A stretch of DNA of 22,250 bases from TC-15 sp034437275 (GTDB taxonomy: Bacteria; Chloroflexota; Anaerolineae; Aggregatilineales; Aggregatilineaceae): positions 1 to 22,250 of the forward strand of contig DAOTUD010000113.1 in assembly GCA_034437275.1 (NCBI GenBank). The letters are read 5' to 3'. The position numbers were made by a program, and so were the translations under genes. Shown in pieces: positions 8,701-18,700 of this stretch; the stretch's first letter is position 1; every line of letters starts with the position of its first letter. The notes under the pieces were generated by a model. The model was not told the DNA's origin. It searched no databases and saw only the letters and a list, made by a program, of their open reading frames with translations.

Positions 8701-9177
8701 GTAGGCCAGCCCCGGCAGGTTGTTCAGCATAGCGCTGATCTGGCGCTGGCTTTCGTGCAACTGGGAAACGCTGTGCTGCAGCTTGGCGGTCAGCGCGTGC
8801 TGCTCGATCACATGGCACACCGTGCGCTCCAGCAGCAGGCAGGTGATGTCCGCATACATCAGGTAATCTTGTGCGCCCTGCTGCATAGCCTCCTGGCCAA
8901 CCGCCTCGTCGGCCTGGCTGACCAGCACCACCACCGGTACCTCATGGCCCGCCTCCCGCAGCGCGGCCAGCCCATCAAGCTGCTCGTCCGCCAGCAAGAT
9001 GATATCCGGCAGGGCAGTGGTCAGTTGGGTTAAGGCCCGGTCAAGGGTCTCGATATGGACCAGATCACAGGCGAACTGCGATGCCGCTGAAAGACAGTCC
9101 CGGATGCACGCGGCATCGTCCTGGTTCGCGTCGATCAACAGCACCTTATACGTGGTAAGGTTGGCAGCAGTATTCAT
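5719..9177 (-). CDS. Multi-sensor histidine kinase (pseudo-receiver, PAS-GAF-PAS-GAF-PAS, HisKA, HATPase)
   Basis: This 1152-aa protein has no membrane helix and is probably cytoplasmic. In order: a receiver-like domain (about 10-126), PAS/PAC (145-265), GAF (285-455), PAS (475-597), GAF (605-762), a coiled coil (762-790), PAS (785-900), HisKA with phosphoacceptor His930 in AAHDLRNPL, and a HATPase with N-box NLLSNAIKYSP (1044-1054), DQGIGIP (1076-1082) and GTGLGLAI (1104-1111). The kinase core looks complete. The receiver is degenerate: the strand that should carry the phospho-Asp reads IILLADEQ, shifted and shortened, and the conserved Lys after GAQDYL is replaced (MY). It therefore probably senses or dimerises rather than accepting phosphate. 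No response regulator is encoded here, so the kinase is an orphan in this window. The start is supported by an AGGTAAAG ribosome site 9 nt upstream. It is first in the minus-strand cluster. Confidence 0.92.
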   Translation of the reverse strand: MNTAANLTTYKVLLIDANQDDAACIRDCLSAASQFACDLVHIETLDRALTQLTTALPDIILLADEQLDGLAALREAGHEVPVVVLVSQADEAVGQEAMQQGAQDYLMYADITCLLLERTVCHVIEQHALTAKLQHSVSQLHESQRQISAMLNNLPGLAYRCRNDPQWTMEFLSEGCFALTGYPPEALLMNHRLAFADLIHPDDRNMVWATVQDALDRRADFQIMYRLHTATGQQKWVTEQGCGVWNADDELEALEGLVVDITEHHRTEQALTKRAKQIDVLYRASQQLSSLLDLDVLFATVHNVIGELMDCDWLMISEYDAKLQHITCAYAYAEGKAVDVSELPPLPLAPEGKGTQSKVIRSGQPLYFPDYLHALQDAQTVYSVDDTGELVEGKDPEEGLHPRSVLLLPLKYQGQVTGVIQVKSFRGDAYSEEDMRALEALTGQIATALSNAHLFQQAQNELAERKQAEQALAKERNLLRTLIDNLPDMIYVKDTQGRFVVCNPAVAQLMGGDAPEDLIGKTDYDFFDRERADFFAEGERQVFEHQQPVLARREMVVNPVGNRRWLLSTKVPLYDADGDLMGLVGIGRDITELQQALEAEHDQRTLVEALRDTAAALTSTLEPNAVMTRILDNVGRVVPHDAANIMLIEEDTARVVHWHNYPHEMGEVELNIYETPNLRQMLETGEPCLIRDFRQDEHWVAVSQVAWVRSFISVPIRLRDTIIGFLNLDSAQPGFFDETLVDRLEAFGHEAAIALENARLFEALERQARDLERLIRERTAELQASQARYQAIVEDQLELVIRFAPDRRVTFANDATCRFTGRSCASLLGEDVLQLVHPADHDMTREFFASLGPEHPIDTIEHRMIDAQGQTCWYRWNARVILDDDTVSELQGVGRDITARKQMEEQLRRALEREIEIGMMRSRFLSMAAHDLRNPLAVIQTAVDLILKYGDRLSEEKKHERLQRIRISVRTMVELLDDILTVGRVESGRLQYDPEPLDVAEFCRQLVDEFDAVTTDRTRIQLTCRNPCGTHYLDQRLLRHILSNLLSNAIKYSPDDSPITCEVDCTPDDIVLTVADQGIGIPEAEQKDMFKFFRRFSNVGQTPGTGLGLAIVRQAVELHGGTIEFESEEGVGSTFTVRLPIVSNDDIEDDVE

Positions 9178-9186
9178 AGTATTCTA

Positions 9187-9222
9187 CTTTACCTGATTAC
9201 CGTTGTGCATGATAATATTATA
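9187..9222 (-). promoter_or_regulatory. -10 element and ribosome site of the histidine kinase gene
   Basis: On the minus strand a perfect TATAAT is at 9222-9217. Transcription would start near 9210, and an AGGTAAAG ribosome site follows at 9194-9187, 9 nt before the ATG (9177). The -35 is poor (TTCCAT with an 18-nt spacer is the best I find), so an activator or alternative sigma factor may be involved. Confidence 0.45.
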
Positions 9223-9388
9223 GTAAACCTTTTATACTTTATGGAATGTGTGCCACGCTGTTTACTCCTGCACCAGCATAACCACCGGAAACTCCATCAA
9301 GGGTTGTTTCACTACTTTGATACTTTGCGTCCACTTGGTTATACCGGCTGTAGAGGCCATTTGAGAAGTTCTGTTTGTGCGCGTTTTG

Positions 9389-9490
9389 GCCCTCATCCCC
9401 AGCCCTTCTCCCTCAAGGAGAAGGGAGTAAGCGCGCCGTTAACCCCTCACCCTGAGGGAGAGGGACCCGGCCCGCCGGAAGGGTGAGGGC
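9389..9490. repeat. Hairpin-rich dispersed-type intergenic repeat (about 100 bp)
   Basis: The outer ends are near-inverted: GCCCTCATCCC at 9389-9399 and GGGTGAGGGC at 9481-9490. Inside is a perfect 9-bp stem, CCCTTCTCC (9403-9411) and GGAGAAGGG (9417-9425), with a 5-nt loop. A second perfect 9-bp arm, CCCTCACCC (9444-9452), also pairs with GGGTGAGGG (9481-9489). CCCTCACCC / CTCTCCC-type hairpin repeats are scattered between genes in many Chloroflexota and other GC-rich genomes. It has no transposase and no T-run, so it is neither a complete insertion sequence nor a classic terminator. Genome copy number cannot be seen here. Confidence 0.6.
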
Positions 9491-9560
9491 TTTTCAAACG
9501 GCCACGTAGGCGCGCTGCGCGAATTCGCCGGCGTCATCGTCATTTAAATCTGATTAAAAA

Positions 9561-9590
9561 TTGTCAAGGTAAGAATACTATACCTATATG
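9561..9590 (+). promoter_or_regulatory. Possible upstream promoter of the giant surface-protein gene
   Basis: TTGTCA (9561-9566) and TATATG (9585-9590) are spaced 18 nt. It is weaker than the pair just downstream and could be a second start site or an accident of AT-richness. Confidence 0.25.
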
Positions 9591-9594
9591 CAGC

Positions 9595-9623
9595 TTTCCA
9601 TTTAGTTAGAAAAACAATATAAT
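9595..9623 (+). promoter_or_regulatory. Likely main promoter of the giant surface-protein gene
   Basis: TTTCCA (9595-9600, four of six matches to consensus) is 17 nt from a perfect TATAAT (9618-9623). Transcription would start near 9630, giving a leader of about 110 nt before the ATG at 9741. The 9-bp sequence ATATCATCT occurs twice in that leader (9657-9665 and 9717-9725). An AAAGG ribosome site is at 9731-9735. Confidence 0.5.
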
Positions 9624-9740
9624 TTCGATTGGTATTTTCACGCATCCAACGAGAACATATCATCTCTATCGCCATCCCGGGCCACTTATTGCATTTTCGG
9701 GGCTGGCCACAATTGAATATCATCTGAGCAAAAGGCTAAA

Positions 9741-12700
9741 ATGATGCGCACCCTGCTTGCTACTGCAAAGCTTCTCAGTGTTCTGATCCTGGTCTTGGTC
9801 GCAACTGCACCCCAACCCCTCGCCGCCAGCCCACAGCCAGACCCGGTGCCAGTCGTCTCTCTCGATGTACCCGCCGAAGTGTTCATTGGGGAAGACTTTT
9901 CTTTCAATGTAACCTTCAATAATACTGATCCCGCTGATACCGGTTACGGGCCGTTTATCGACGTCGTCCTGCCTGTCAACGGCGCGGACGGGGCCGGCAA
10001 CACCAGCCTGCCGCTGGACGGTATCGACTTTCAGGACGCAACCTTCCTGGGGCAGCCCGTGCAGTATACGGAGCTGACCTTCCCCGATACGGGGCAAGGC
10101 GTATGTGGGGCCGGGCAAACCCAACTCGACCATCCCTACGCCGTCGATAACACCTACACCCCGCTGCCGGTATGTGGCACGCCGGGGGACAAGCTGGTGT
10201 CGATTTTGCTGCCGTTCGGCTCATTTGCGCCGGACCAGCCGCCCGCGACCGTGACCATCGACGCCTCGCTGAGCGATCACGCCGACCTGGGCGTGCCCCT
10301 GCCGATCCGTGCGCGCGGCGGCTTTGAGTTCGGCATGGACCCGCTGGACAACTGGTGCTGTGACGCGGCAATTTTGACCGACAGCGACTCCAACAGCGAC
10401 AACTGGTCACCCACCGCCACCGTGACGCCTACCTTGCTCACGCTGAGCAAGGGCAACGACGGGCCGGAGGGCGAAACCGCCACCGGGCCGAACTACCTGC
10501 GCACCTATACCGTCAACATCGACGTGGCCGACGGCCAGACCGTGACGGGGGTGAACGTCACCGACTACATCGACGACAACATCGTCGTGACCGGCGTTAC
10601 GAACATCACATCGGGCGGCGCGCTGGTTTCGCCTGCCGCGTTCCCCTATGGGCCGGTGACCAACGGCGAGATCGTGGTCAACTTCCCATCAATCTCCGGA
10701 TCAGCCTCATTCGATGTGCAATTCTATGTGCCGGAGCTTGACGCCAGTGGCGCGCCGGTGATCGATCCGCTTACCGGGGATGATACCATCACCGAAAACC
10801 GCATCGAGGCGGCGGGCAACTGGACCCCGCTTGATCCGCGCGATGGGGCCACCCCGGTCGAGGTGAACGGCCCCTGCCCCGTCTGCCCGCCCGCTGATAC
10901 ACTGGACGACAAATCAATCGCGACTCAGAAAAGCGTCGCCTCGATCAGTGGCCCGGTACAGTCTGGTGCTACACTGGAATACACGCTGGAATTCCAGATA
11001 TCCGACTACTTCACGTTCGACAACATCGTCATCACCGACGCCTTCTCCGATGGCCAGCGCTTCGATACCACCTTCACGCCCACGATCAGCGTGACGGATC
11101 GGGCGGGGACGACCAGCGGCAGCCTGTCGGTGCTGACATCAACTACGGACACCTGTGCAACCGCTGGGACCGACAACGTCATCGTCGACGAATCGCAGAT
11201 CGGCAACGATGCCGACCCGGCCACCGACGGCAGCACCACCGTCACTTTCTGCGTGTCCGAAGCCCTGGTCGACCTGGGGGCCGCCGATGGCGTCCTGCAG
11301 GGCGGGCGGGCGATTGCGCCTGATGCCGGTTCGGCAACGGGCACCATCACCTTCCGCACCCAGGTGCAGGACAACTTCTCCGACACCTACCCCTCCGGCG
11401 ATCCAAGCGTTGATCACGGCGACGAACTGTGGAACGATGTGACGATCATTGGGGACGTGTTGGATAACGCCACATTGGCCCCGACCGGGTCTGTCGAAGA
11501 TGACGACAGCGGCACACTGGTCACCATTGCACAAGGCGATTTGACCAAGACGCTGTACGCGATCAACGGTGCGGTCCCCTCCGGTTCGCCGCCGCTGATC
11601 TCACCCGGCGACGTGGTGACCTACCGCTTGCAGTACACCATGCCCAGCAGCGACTTCGAGGACTTCTCCCTGACCGACTACCTGCCAATGCCGATCTTCG
11701 ATGCGACGGAGATTACCGCCTTCGACGATGTATTCAGCACCGGTCCCGCCGATGCTCCGGCTGCCGGGCGCGCCAACTGGGGCAACGAGGATACCTTCCG
11801 CACCCGCTGTGAGGTGGTGGGGGGCACGACCTGCCTGCAAGACGTCGACGGGGGCGCAGGTGATACGATACCAGATGTCACCATTGACCCTGTTTCCAAC
11901 AGCGTCGAGTTTTTCTTCGGCGACTTTGACGATCCCGGCAACAACGACACCGTGATCGATATCCTGTTCAGCGTCACCGTCAGCGATGATCCGTTCGCCG
12001 ACGGGCTGTACCTGACCAACCAGGTGCGCTCGCAGGAAGGCTCGACCAATGCTGGCGACCAGACAGCAGATGATATCGTCCAGGTGCAGCTCGGCGAGCC
12101 GGTGCTGGAGATTCGCAAGGGCGTGATCGGCACCGACAACGCCGACAGCGCCTACGCTCCCGATCCGCCAATCCCGGCTGGCTTCCCTAATATCGGCTCG
12201 GATGATCTGGGGAACTCGGTCGACTCCGACCTGGACGATGCCGACGCGCGCGACACGATTGAATTCGCCATCGTGCTGGAAAACGTCGGGTCAAGCACGG
12301 GCGGCGCGTTTGACGTCGAGATTCGGGATCAATTGCCGCCAGGGCTGGCCATCCCCTCCGGCGGCATCAACCTGCAAATTCAACGCGGCAACGGCGACGC
12401 GCTGGCCTCAAACCTGCTAGGCGCAGCCGGGCCGGAACCGTCCGGCCTGTTCGGCGACGGCATCGAAATCTTCGACCCGAGCGCCCCGACCGGCCCGGTA
12501 TGCCAGAAATATCATCCGGACGATGGATCGAACCTGATCATCGTCACCTACGAACTGGTCATCGATCCGAGCGTAGAGCCGGGCGACGTAATCACGAATG
12601 GTGCCCTGCTGGAGAACTTCGCCGGAACATCCGGCGGCCCGAATCACCTGGACGACGGCTCGGGCGGGGTCCAGCCCAAGGAAGACGACGCAACGGTTAA

Positions 12701-15700
12701 CATCGTAGGCTGGGATGCGCCGGTCAAGTCCATCGTGGCAACCTCGGAAACACACACTGCCGGGGACGATGTCGCGGTGGGCGAGATCGTACGCTACCGG
12801 CTGGCGGTTCAGGTGCCCGAAGCGACGGCGCCCAACTTCGCGATCGTCGACACGCTCTCGACCGGGGTCAGCATCCTGGACCTGGACCAGGTGCGGCTGT
12901 CGTTTGTCGCGGACAATGACATGACCGCGTCGAACTTCTCGGCGGCGGAAAACACCGCGGCCAACAACGACGAACTGCCGCCGACCTCGTTCACCCTGCC
13001 AGCGGGCAATATTACGCAGTCCGGCAACGACGTCACCTTCAGCCTGGGCGACCTGGTGAACAATGACAACGACGATAGCACCGATGGCACGAACCCCGAC
13101 GAATACGTGTACATCGAGTTCAACGCGCTGGTCGAGAACGTCGCCGCCAACGATCTGGGCGATGTGAAGGCCAATGTCTTCGACGTCCAGTCCAACGGCA
13201 CCCCACAGACGACCTCGAACACGGTAAACGCGACGGTCGTCGAGCCGGTGCTGACCGTCAGCAAGACGCCGGACGGCGCATCGGGCGACGCAGGCGACAC
13301 GATCACCTTCACGGTGACGGTATCCAACCCGGGCGGCACGGATGTGGAAAGCGCCTTCGACGTGGTGTGGACGGACGTCGTACCCGCCGGGATGACGTAT
13401 GTGGGTGGCACGCTGACGCATGACAGCGGCGTGGCCCCGGATAGCGGCCCGGACGACAGCGATCCAATCGGAACGGGCCTCACGGCGTCGTGGTCCGAAC
13501 TCGCGCCGGGCGACAGCAGCACGCTGACGTTCGACGTCACGCTGGACTACACGCTGGAGCCGGCTGAAACCGTGACCAACACGGCAGACGTGACGTGGAC
13601 CTCGCTGCCGGGCACCGGCACGACCGGCAATCCGACCGGCTCGGATACGCCGGGCGACTCCGGTGACGCGGATGGCGAGCGCAACGGCACCAGCGGCGGA
13701 GTGAACGATCACATCGCATCGGATGATGGCGATGTCACCATCGACTCGCCGGCCCCGGTCAAGGAGATTGTGACGACTTCCGAGAGCCACACCAGCGACG
13801 ATGCAGCGCTGGACGGGACGCCGGGCAATGAGCGCCCGCTGGCGGTGGGTGAGGTCCTGCAATACCGGCTGACCTCGACCATCCCCGAGGGAACTTCGAC
13901 CGCCTTCCAGATCGTGGATACCTTCACCCCCGGCATCGCGCTGATCGAAGATGCACAGGTGACAGTCCAGTTTACGTCGAATAGTGACATCACGTCGACT
14001 GTGGCAGGGCTGGATGCGGCCAACGGTGCGCCGCTGGCGTTGTTCGATGGCGCTGCGCCGTCGGACGGGTCGTTGGTGAGTGTGGCCGGGCAGGATGTGA
14101 CCTTCAGCCTGGGTACGCTGACTAACAACGACAGCGACGGTGACGCGGAGTACGTGGTCATCGAGTTCAACGTCGTGGTGCTCAACAACGCGGATGTCAA
14201 CCTGGGCGATGTCAAGGACAACTTCTTCGAGGTTGTGATCGACGGCACCACGCGCGGCACCTCCAACACCGTGTCGGCGGAGATCGTCGAGCCGGTGCTG
14301 ACCGTCAGCAAGACGCCGGACGGCGCATCGGGCGACGCGGGCGACACGATCACCTTCACGGTCGAGATCGAAAACACCGGTACGTCCACCGCCTTCGACG
14401 TGGTGTGGACGGACGTCGTCCCCAACGGGATGACTTACACGGGCGGCACGCTGGCACATACCGGCGTGGATGTTGCGCCCGACACGCTGAACGACGGCGA
14501 TCCGACCGGAACGGGCCTCACCGCGACCTGGTCCGCACTCGCGCCGGGCGACAGCAGCACGCTGACGTTCGACGTCACGCTGGACTACACGCTGGAGCCT
14601 GCCGAAACCGTGACCAACACGGCAGACGTGACGTGGACCTCGCTGCCGGGCACCGGCACGACCGGCAATCCGACCGGCTCGGATACACCCGGCGGCTCCG
14701 GCGACGCGGATGGCGAGCGCAACGGCACCAGCGGCGGAGTGAACGATCACATCGCATCGGATGATGGCGACGTCACCATCGATTCGCCGGCCCCGGTCAA
14801 GGAGATTGTGACGACTTCCGAGAGCCACACCAGCGACGATGCGTCCCTGGACGGGTCGCCGGGCAATGAGCGCCCGCTGGCGGTGGGTGAGGTCTTGCGC
14901 TACCGGCTGACCTCGACCATCCCGGAGGGCACCTCGACGGCCTTCCAGATCGTGGATACGTTCACGCCCGGCATCGCGCTGATCGAAGATGCGCAGGTCA
15001 CGGTCGAGTTCCAGTCGGATGGCGGCATCACGTCGTCCGTAACAGCGCTCAACGGGGCCAACAGCGGCCCACTGGCGCTGTACGAGGGCGCGGCCCCGCT
15101 GGATGGGTCCCAGGTGGCGGTTGCCGGGCAGCAGATCACCTTCGACCTCGGGACACTGCAAAACAACGACAGCGACGGTGACGCGGAGTACGTGGTCATC
15201 GAGTTCAACGTCGTGGTGCTCAACAACGCGGATGTCAACCTGGGCGATGTCAAGGACAACTTCTTCGAGGTTGTGATCGACGGCAATTCGCGGGCCACCT
15301 CCAACACAGTGTCGGCGGAGATCGTCGAGCCACAACTGACCGTCAGCAAGACCGCCTCACCAGACACGGGCGACGGTCTGGACACGATCACGTTCACACT
15401 GACGGTATCCCACGACGGAACGAGCACAGCGGACGCCTTTGAGGTGAACCTGACGGACACCATCCCCGCCGGGATGACCTATGTGGCCAACTCGCTGCAA
15501 GATGTGTCCGGCGTCTCGGCGACGCTGGACGACAGCAGTGCACCGACGCTGAGCGCGACGTGGACCAGCCTCGCTACCGACGAGAGCAGCACGATCAGCT
15601 TCCAGGCGACGCTCGACCCCAGCGTGCAGGTCGGCGAGACCTACACCAACACGGCGGCGATTGACTGGTCGTCGCTGCCGGGCACCGGCACGACCGGCAA

Positions 15701-18700
15701 CCCGACCGACTCCGATACACCGGGCGGCTCGGGCGATGCGAATGGCGAGCGCAACGGCACCAGCGGTGGGGTGAACACCTACAACGACGATGGCGACGAC
15801 ACAGTGACCATCGTCGGCAGCTATTCCGCTACCAAGAGCATCACGGCCACCTCCGAGAGCCACACCAGCACCGCGACGCCGGAACCGGTCGCCATCGGCG
15901 AGATCATCCGCTACCAACTGGCGGTGACGCTGCCGGAAGGCACGTCGGAGAACGTGCAGTTGATCGACCAGTTGTCCGCCGGGATCGTGATCCTGGAGGA
16001 TACGCAGGTCACGGTCGAGTTCGTCTCCGACGACGCGATGGATGCAACCGATAACCCGGTGCTGAACGCGGCCAACAGCGGGCCGCTGGCGCTCTATGAT
16101 AACAGCGGTGTTCCGCTGGACGGCTCGCTGGTGGACGTCACCGGGTCGCCACAGTTGGTCACCTTCAACCTGGGCGACATCGTCAATAACGACAACGACG
16201 GGGACGCCGAAACGGTGATCGTGCGCTTCAACGTGCTGGTCGTCAACGACGCGGCCAGCGACCTGGGCGACATCCTCGCCAACGACTTCGACCTGGCGGA
16301 AGGCGGCGTGGTCGTCGCCTCGTCCAACACCGTCGAGGCGGTGATCGTCGAGCCACAACTGACGATCACCAAGAGTGCCAATCCCGCCACTGGTGACGCT
16401 GGCGATCCCATCACGTTTGAGATCACCGTCACAAATGGCAGCGGCGTGAATGTCGCCGAAGCCTTCGACGTCCAACTGAGTGACGTGGTACCTGCCGACA
16501 TGAACTACGTTGCCAACTCATTGCAAGACGAGTCCGGCGTCTCCGCGACAACTCTCGATGACAGCGGCGCGCCGACGCTTAGCGCCGGGTGGGACCGCCT
16601 CGCGCCGGGCCAGAGCAGCACGATCAGCTTCCAGGCGACGCTGGATGTCGCGCTGAACATCGGCGACTCGGTGACCAACACGGCAGCCGTGACGTGGACC
16701 TCGCTGCCGGGGACCGGCACGACCGGCAACCCGACCGGCTCCGATACACCGGGCGGCTCAGGCGATGCGAATGGCGAGCGCGACGGCTCAGACGGCGCTG
16801 GTACTGCGCCAAATGACCACGCCGGCAGCGACGATGCTATCGTCAGCGTGACCGACGTCACCTTGCTCAAAGGCATTGCGAGCACCTCAGAAGCGCACAC
16901 CGCAACCGCCACACCAGAACCGCTGGCGGTGGGCGAGATCGTGCGCTACCGGCTGGCGGTCCAGGTGCCAGAGGCGACATCGGTGGACTTCACGGTAACC
17001 GACAACCTGCCGGCGGGCCTGCAATATCTCGACGACGGCACGACACAGATCGCCTTCGTCAGCGATACGGCGGGTAGCATCACATCCAGCACTATCTCCG
17101 GCGCGGGACTGTTCCAAACCGGCGACGAGACCACTATCGACACCATCACCCCGACCTTCGATCTGCCAGGTGGCGCGCTGTCTGGCGGGCCGTTCACCGA
17201 TGGCACCGACCCGGTCTTCAGTTTCGGCACGCTGGTCAATAACGACGGCGATCCCGACAGCGAGTTCGTACTGGTTGAGTTCAACGCGCTGGTGTTGAAC
17301 AACGCCAATAACAACAACGGCGACGCGAAGGACAACACCTTCACCGTCACCATCGACAGCACGGATCGCGGCACATCGCCGCCCATCGAAGCCGAGATCG
17401 TCGAGCCGGTTCTGACGGTGCAAAAGGACGCGACACCACCGGTCGCGGTGCGCGGCGATACGATCACCTTCACGATCACGGTCGAGCACAGCGCGGCCAG
17501 CACCGCCGATGCCCAGGACGTGCTTATCACCGACATCATCCCGTCCGGGATGACCTGGGCGGGCAATGTGACGGCGGTCAGTGGACTTGCGCCGGGCGTG
17601 GATGCATCCGACCCGGCAGCGGTCGAATTCTCCTGGAGCGATGTGCCACTCGGCGCGACCTACAGCTTCACCTATGACGCAACGGTCGATACGGGCGTGG
17701 CGCTGGGCACAGTGCTGACCAACGTCGCCAGCATGGAGTGGAGCAGCCTGCCGGGCACCGGCACGACCGGCAACCCGACCGGCTCGGATACGCCGGGTGA
17801 TTCCGGTGAGGCCAACGGCGAGCGCGACGGCTCCGGCACCGGCGAGAACGACTACACCGCCGGCGACACCGCCGACGTTACTGTGCCCAACATCGGGGTG
17901 ACCAAGACCGACGCGCTGCAAGTTGACAACGACAGCGACGGCACGGTCGACCCGGGCGACACGATCCGCTACACCGTGACGCTGGTCAACAACACCGGCG
18001 GCCCGGTCGATAATGCCGTCTTCAGCGATACGCCGGGGGCAAATACTGCGCTCGTCGTGGGATCGGTGACGACGACGCAGGGCACGGTCGCCAGCGGCCT
18101 TACCCCCGGTGACACGACTGTCCAGGTCGACCTGGGCACCTTCGCCGACGGTGCATCCGTTACCATCACGTTCGATGTGGTGGTCGACTTCCCGCTGGCC
18201 AACGTGATCACGCAGGTCGCCAACCACGGCGCGCTGGACGGCGACGGCATCCCGACCATCCCCAGCGACGACTCCGACACCCCGGCTGAGGACGACGAGA
18301 CGGTAACCCCCGTCGAGGGCGAGCCGATCATCGAGGCCACCAAAGTCGATGCGCTGTATGATGACGCCAACGGGGACAGCATCGCCAACTCCGGCGACAC
18401 GCTCGAATACACCGTCGTCATCACCAACACCGGCGGGCGTGATGCCGAAGACGTCGTCTTCAGCGATACACCGGACGCCAACACCACGCTCGAGGTCGGC
18501 TCGGTGACGACCAGCCAGGGCACGGTCACCTTCGGCAACGGCACGGGTGATGCCAGCGTCCAGGTGGACGTGGGCACAGTGGACGCCGACGGCGGCACGG
18601 TGACGATCACCTTCCGCGTGCTGATCAACGATCCGCTCAACCCGCCGACGACCATCGAGGTCGCCAACCAGGGCACCGTCAGCGGGAGTAACTTCCTGGA

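Larger units (their letters stand above)
9178..9740. other. Divergent intergenic region without a gene
   Basis: These 563 bp separate the minus-strand cluster from the giant plus-strand gene. I see no credible gene. Both ends are AT-rich and hold promoter-like sequences; the middle holds a GC-rich hairpin repeat (9389-9490). A short open frame at 9205-9486 runs through the repeat and has no coding character. The stretch from about 9241 to 9388 shows nothing I can name. The AT-rich islands stand out sharply against the GC-rich genes on both sides. Confidence 0.75.

Noticed and set aside
9403..9425. Intrinsic terminator at the 9-bp hairpin
   Set aside because: No T-run follows and both neighbouring genes start, rather than end, at this region.
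12417..15335. 972-codon open frame on the minus strand opposite the A-B repeats
   Set aside because: It mirrors the repeat structure of the plus-strand gene, is Arg/His-rich in a way typical of GC-rich antisense frames, and has no signal or domain of its own. The plus-strand protein has clear domains throughout.
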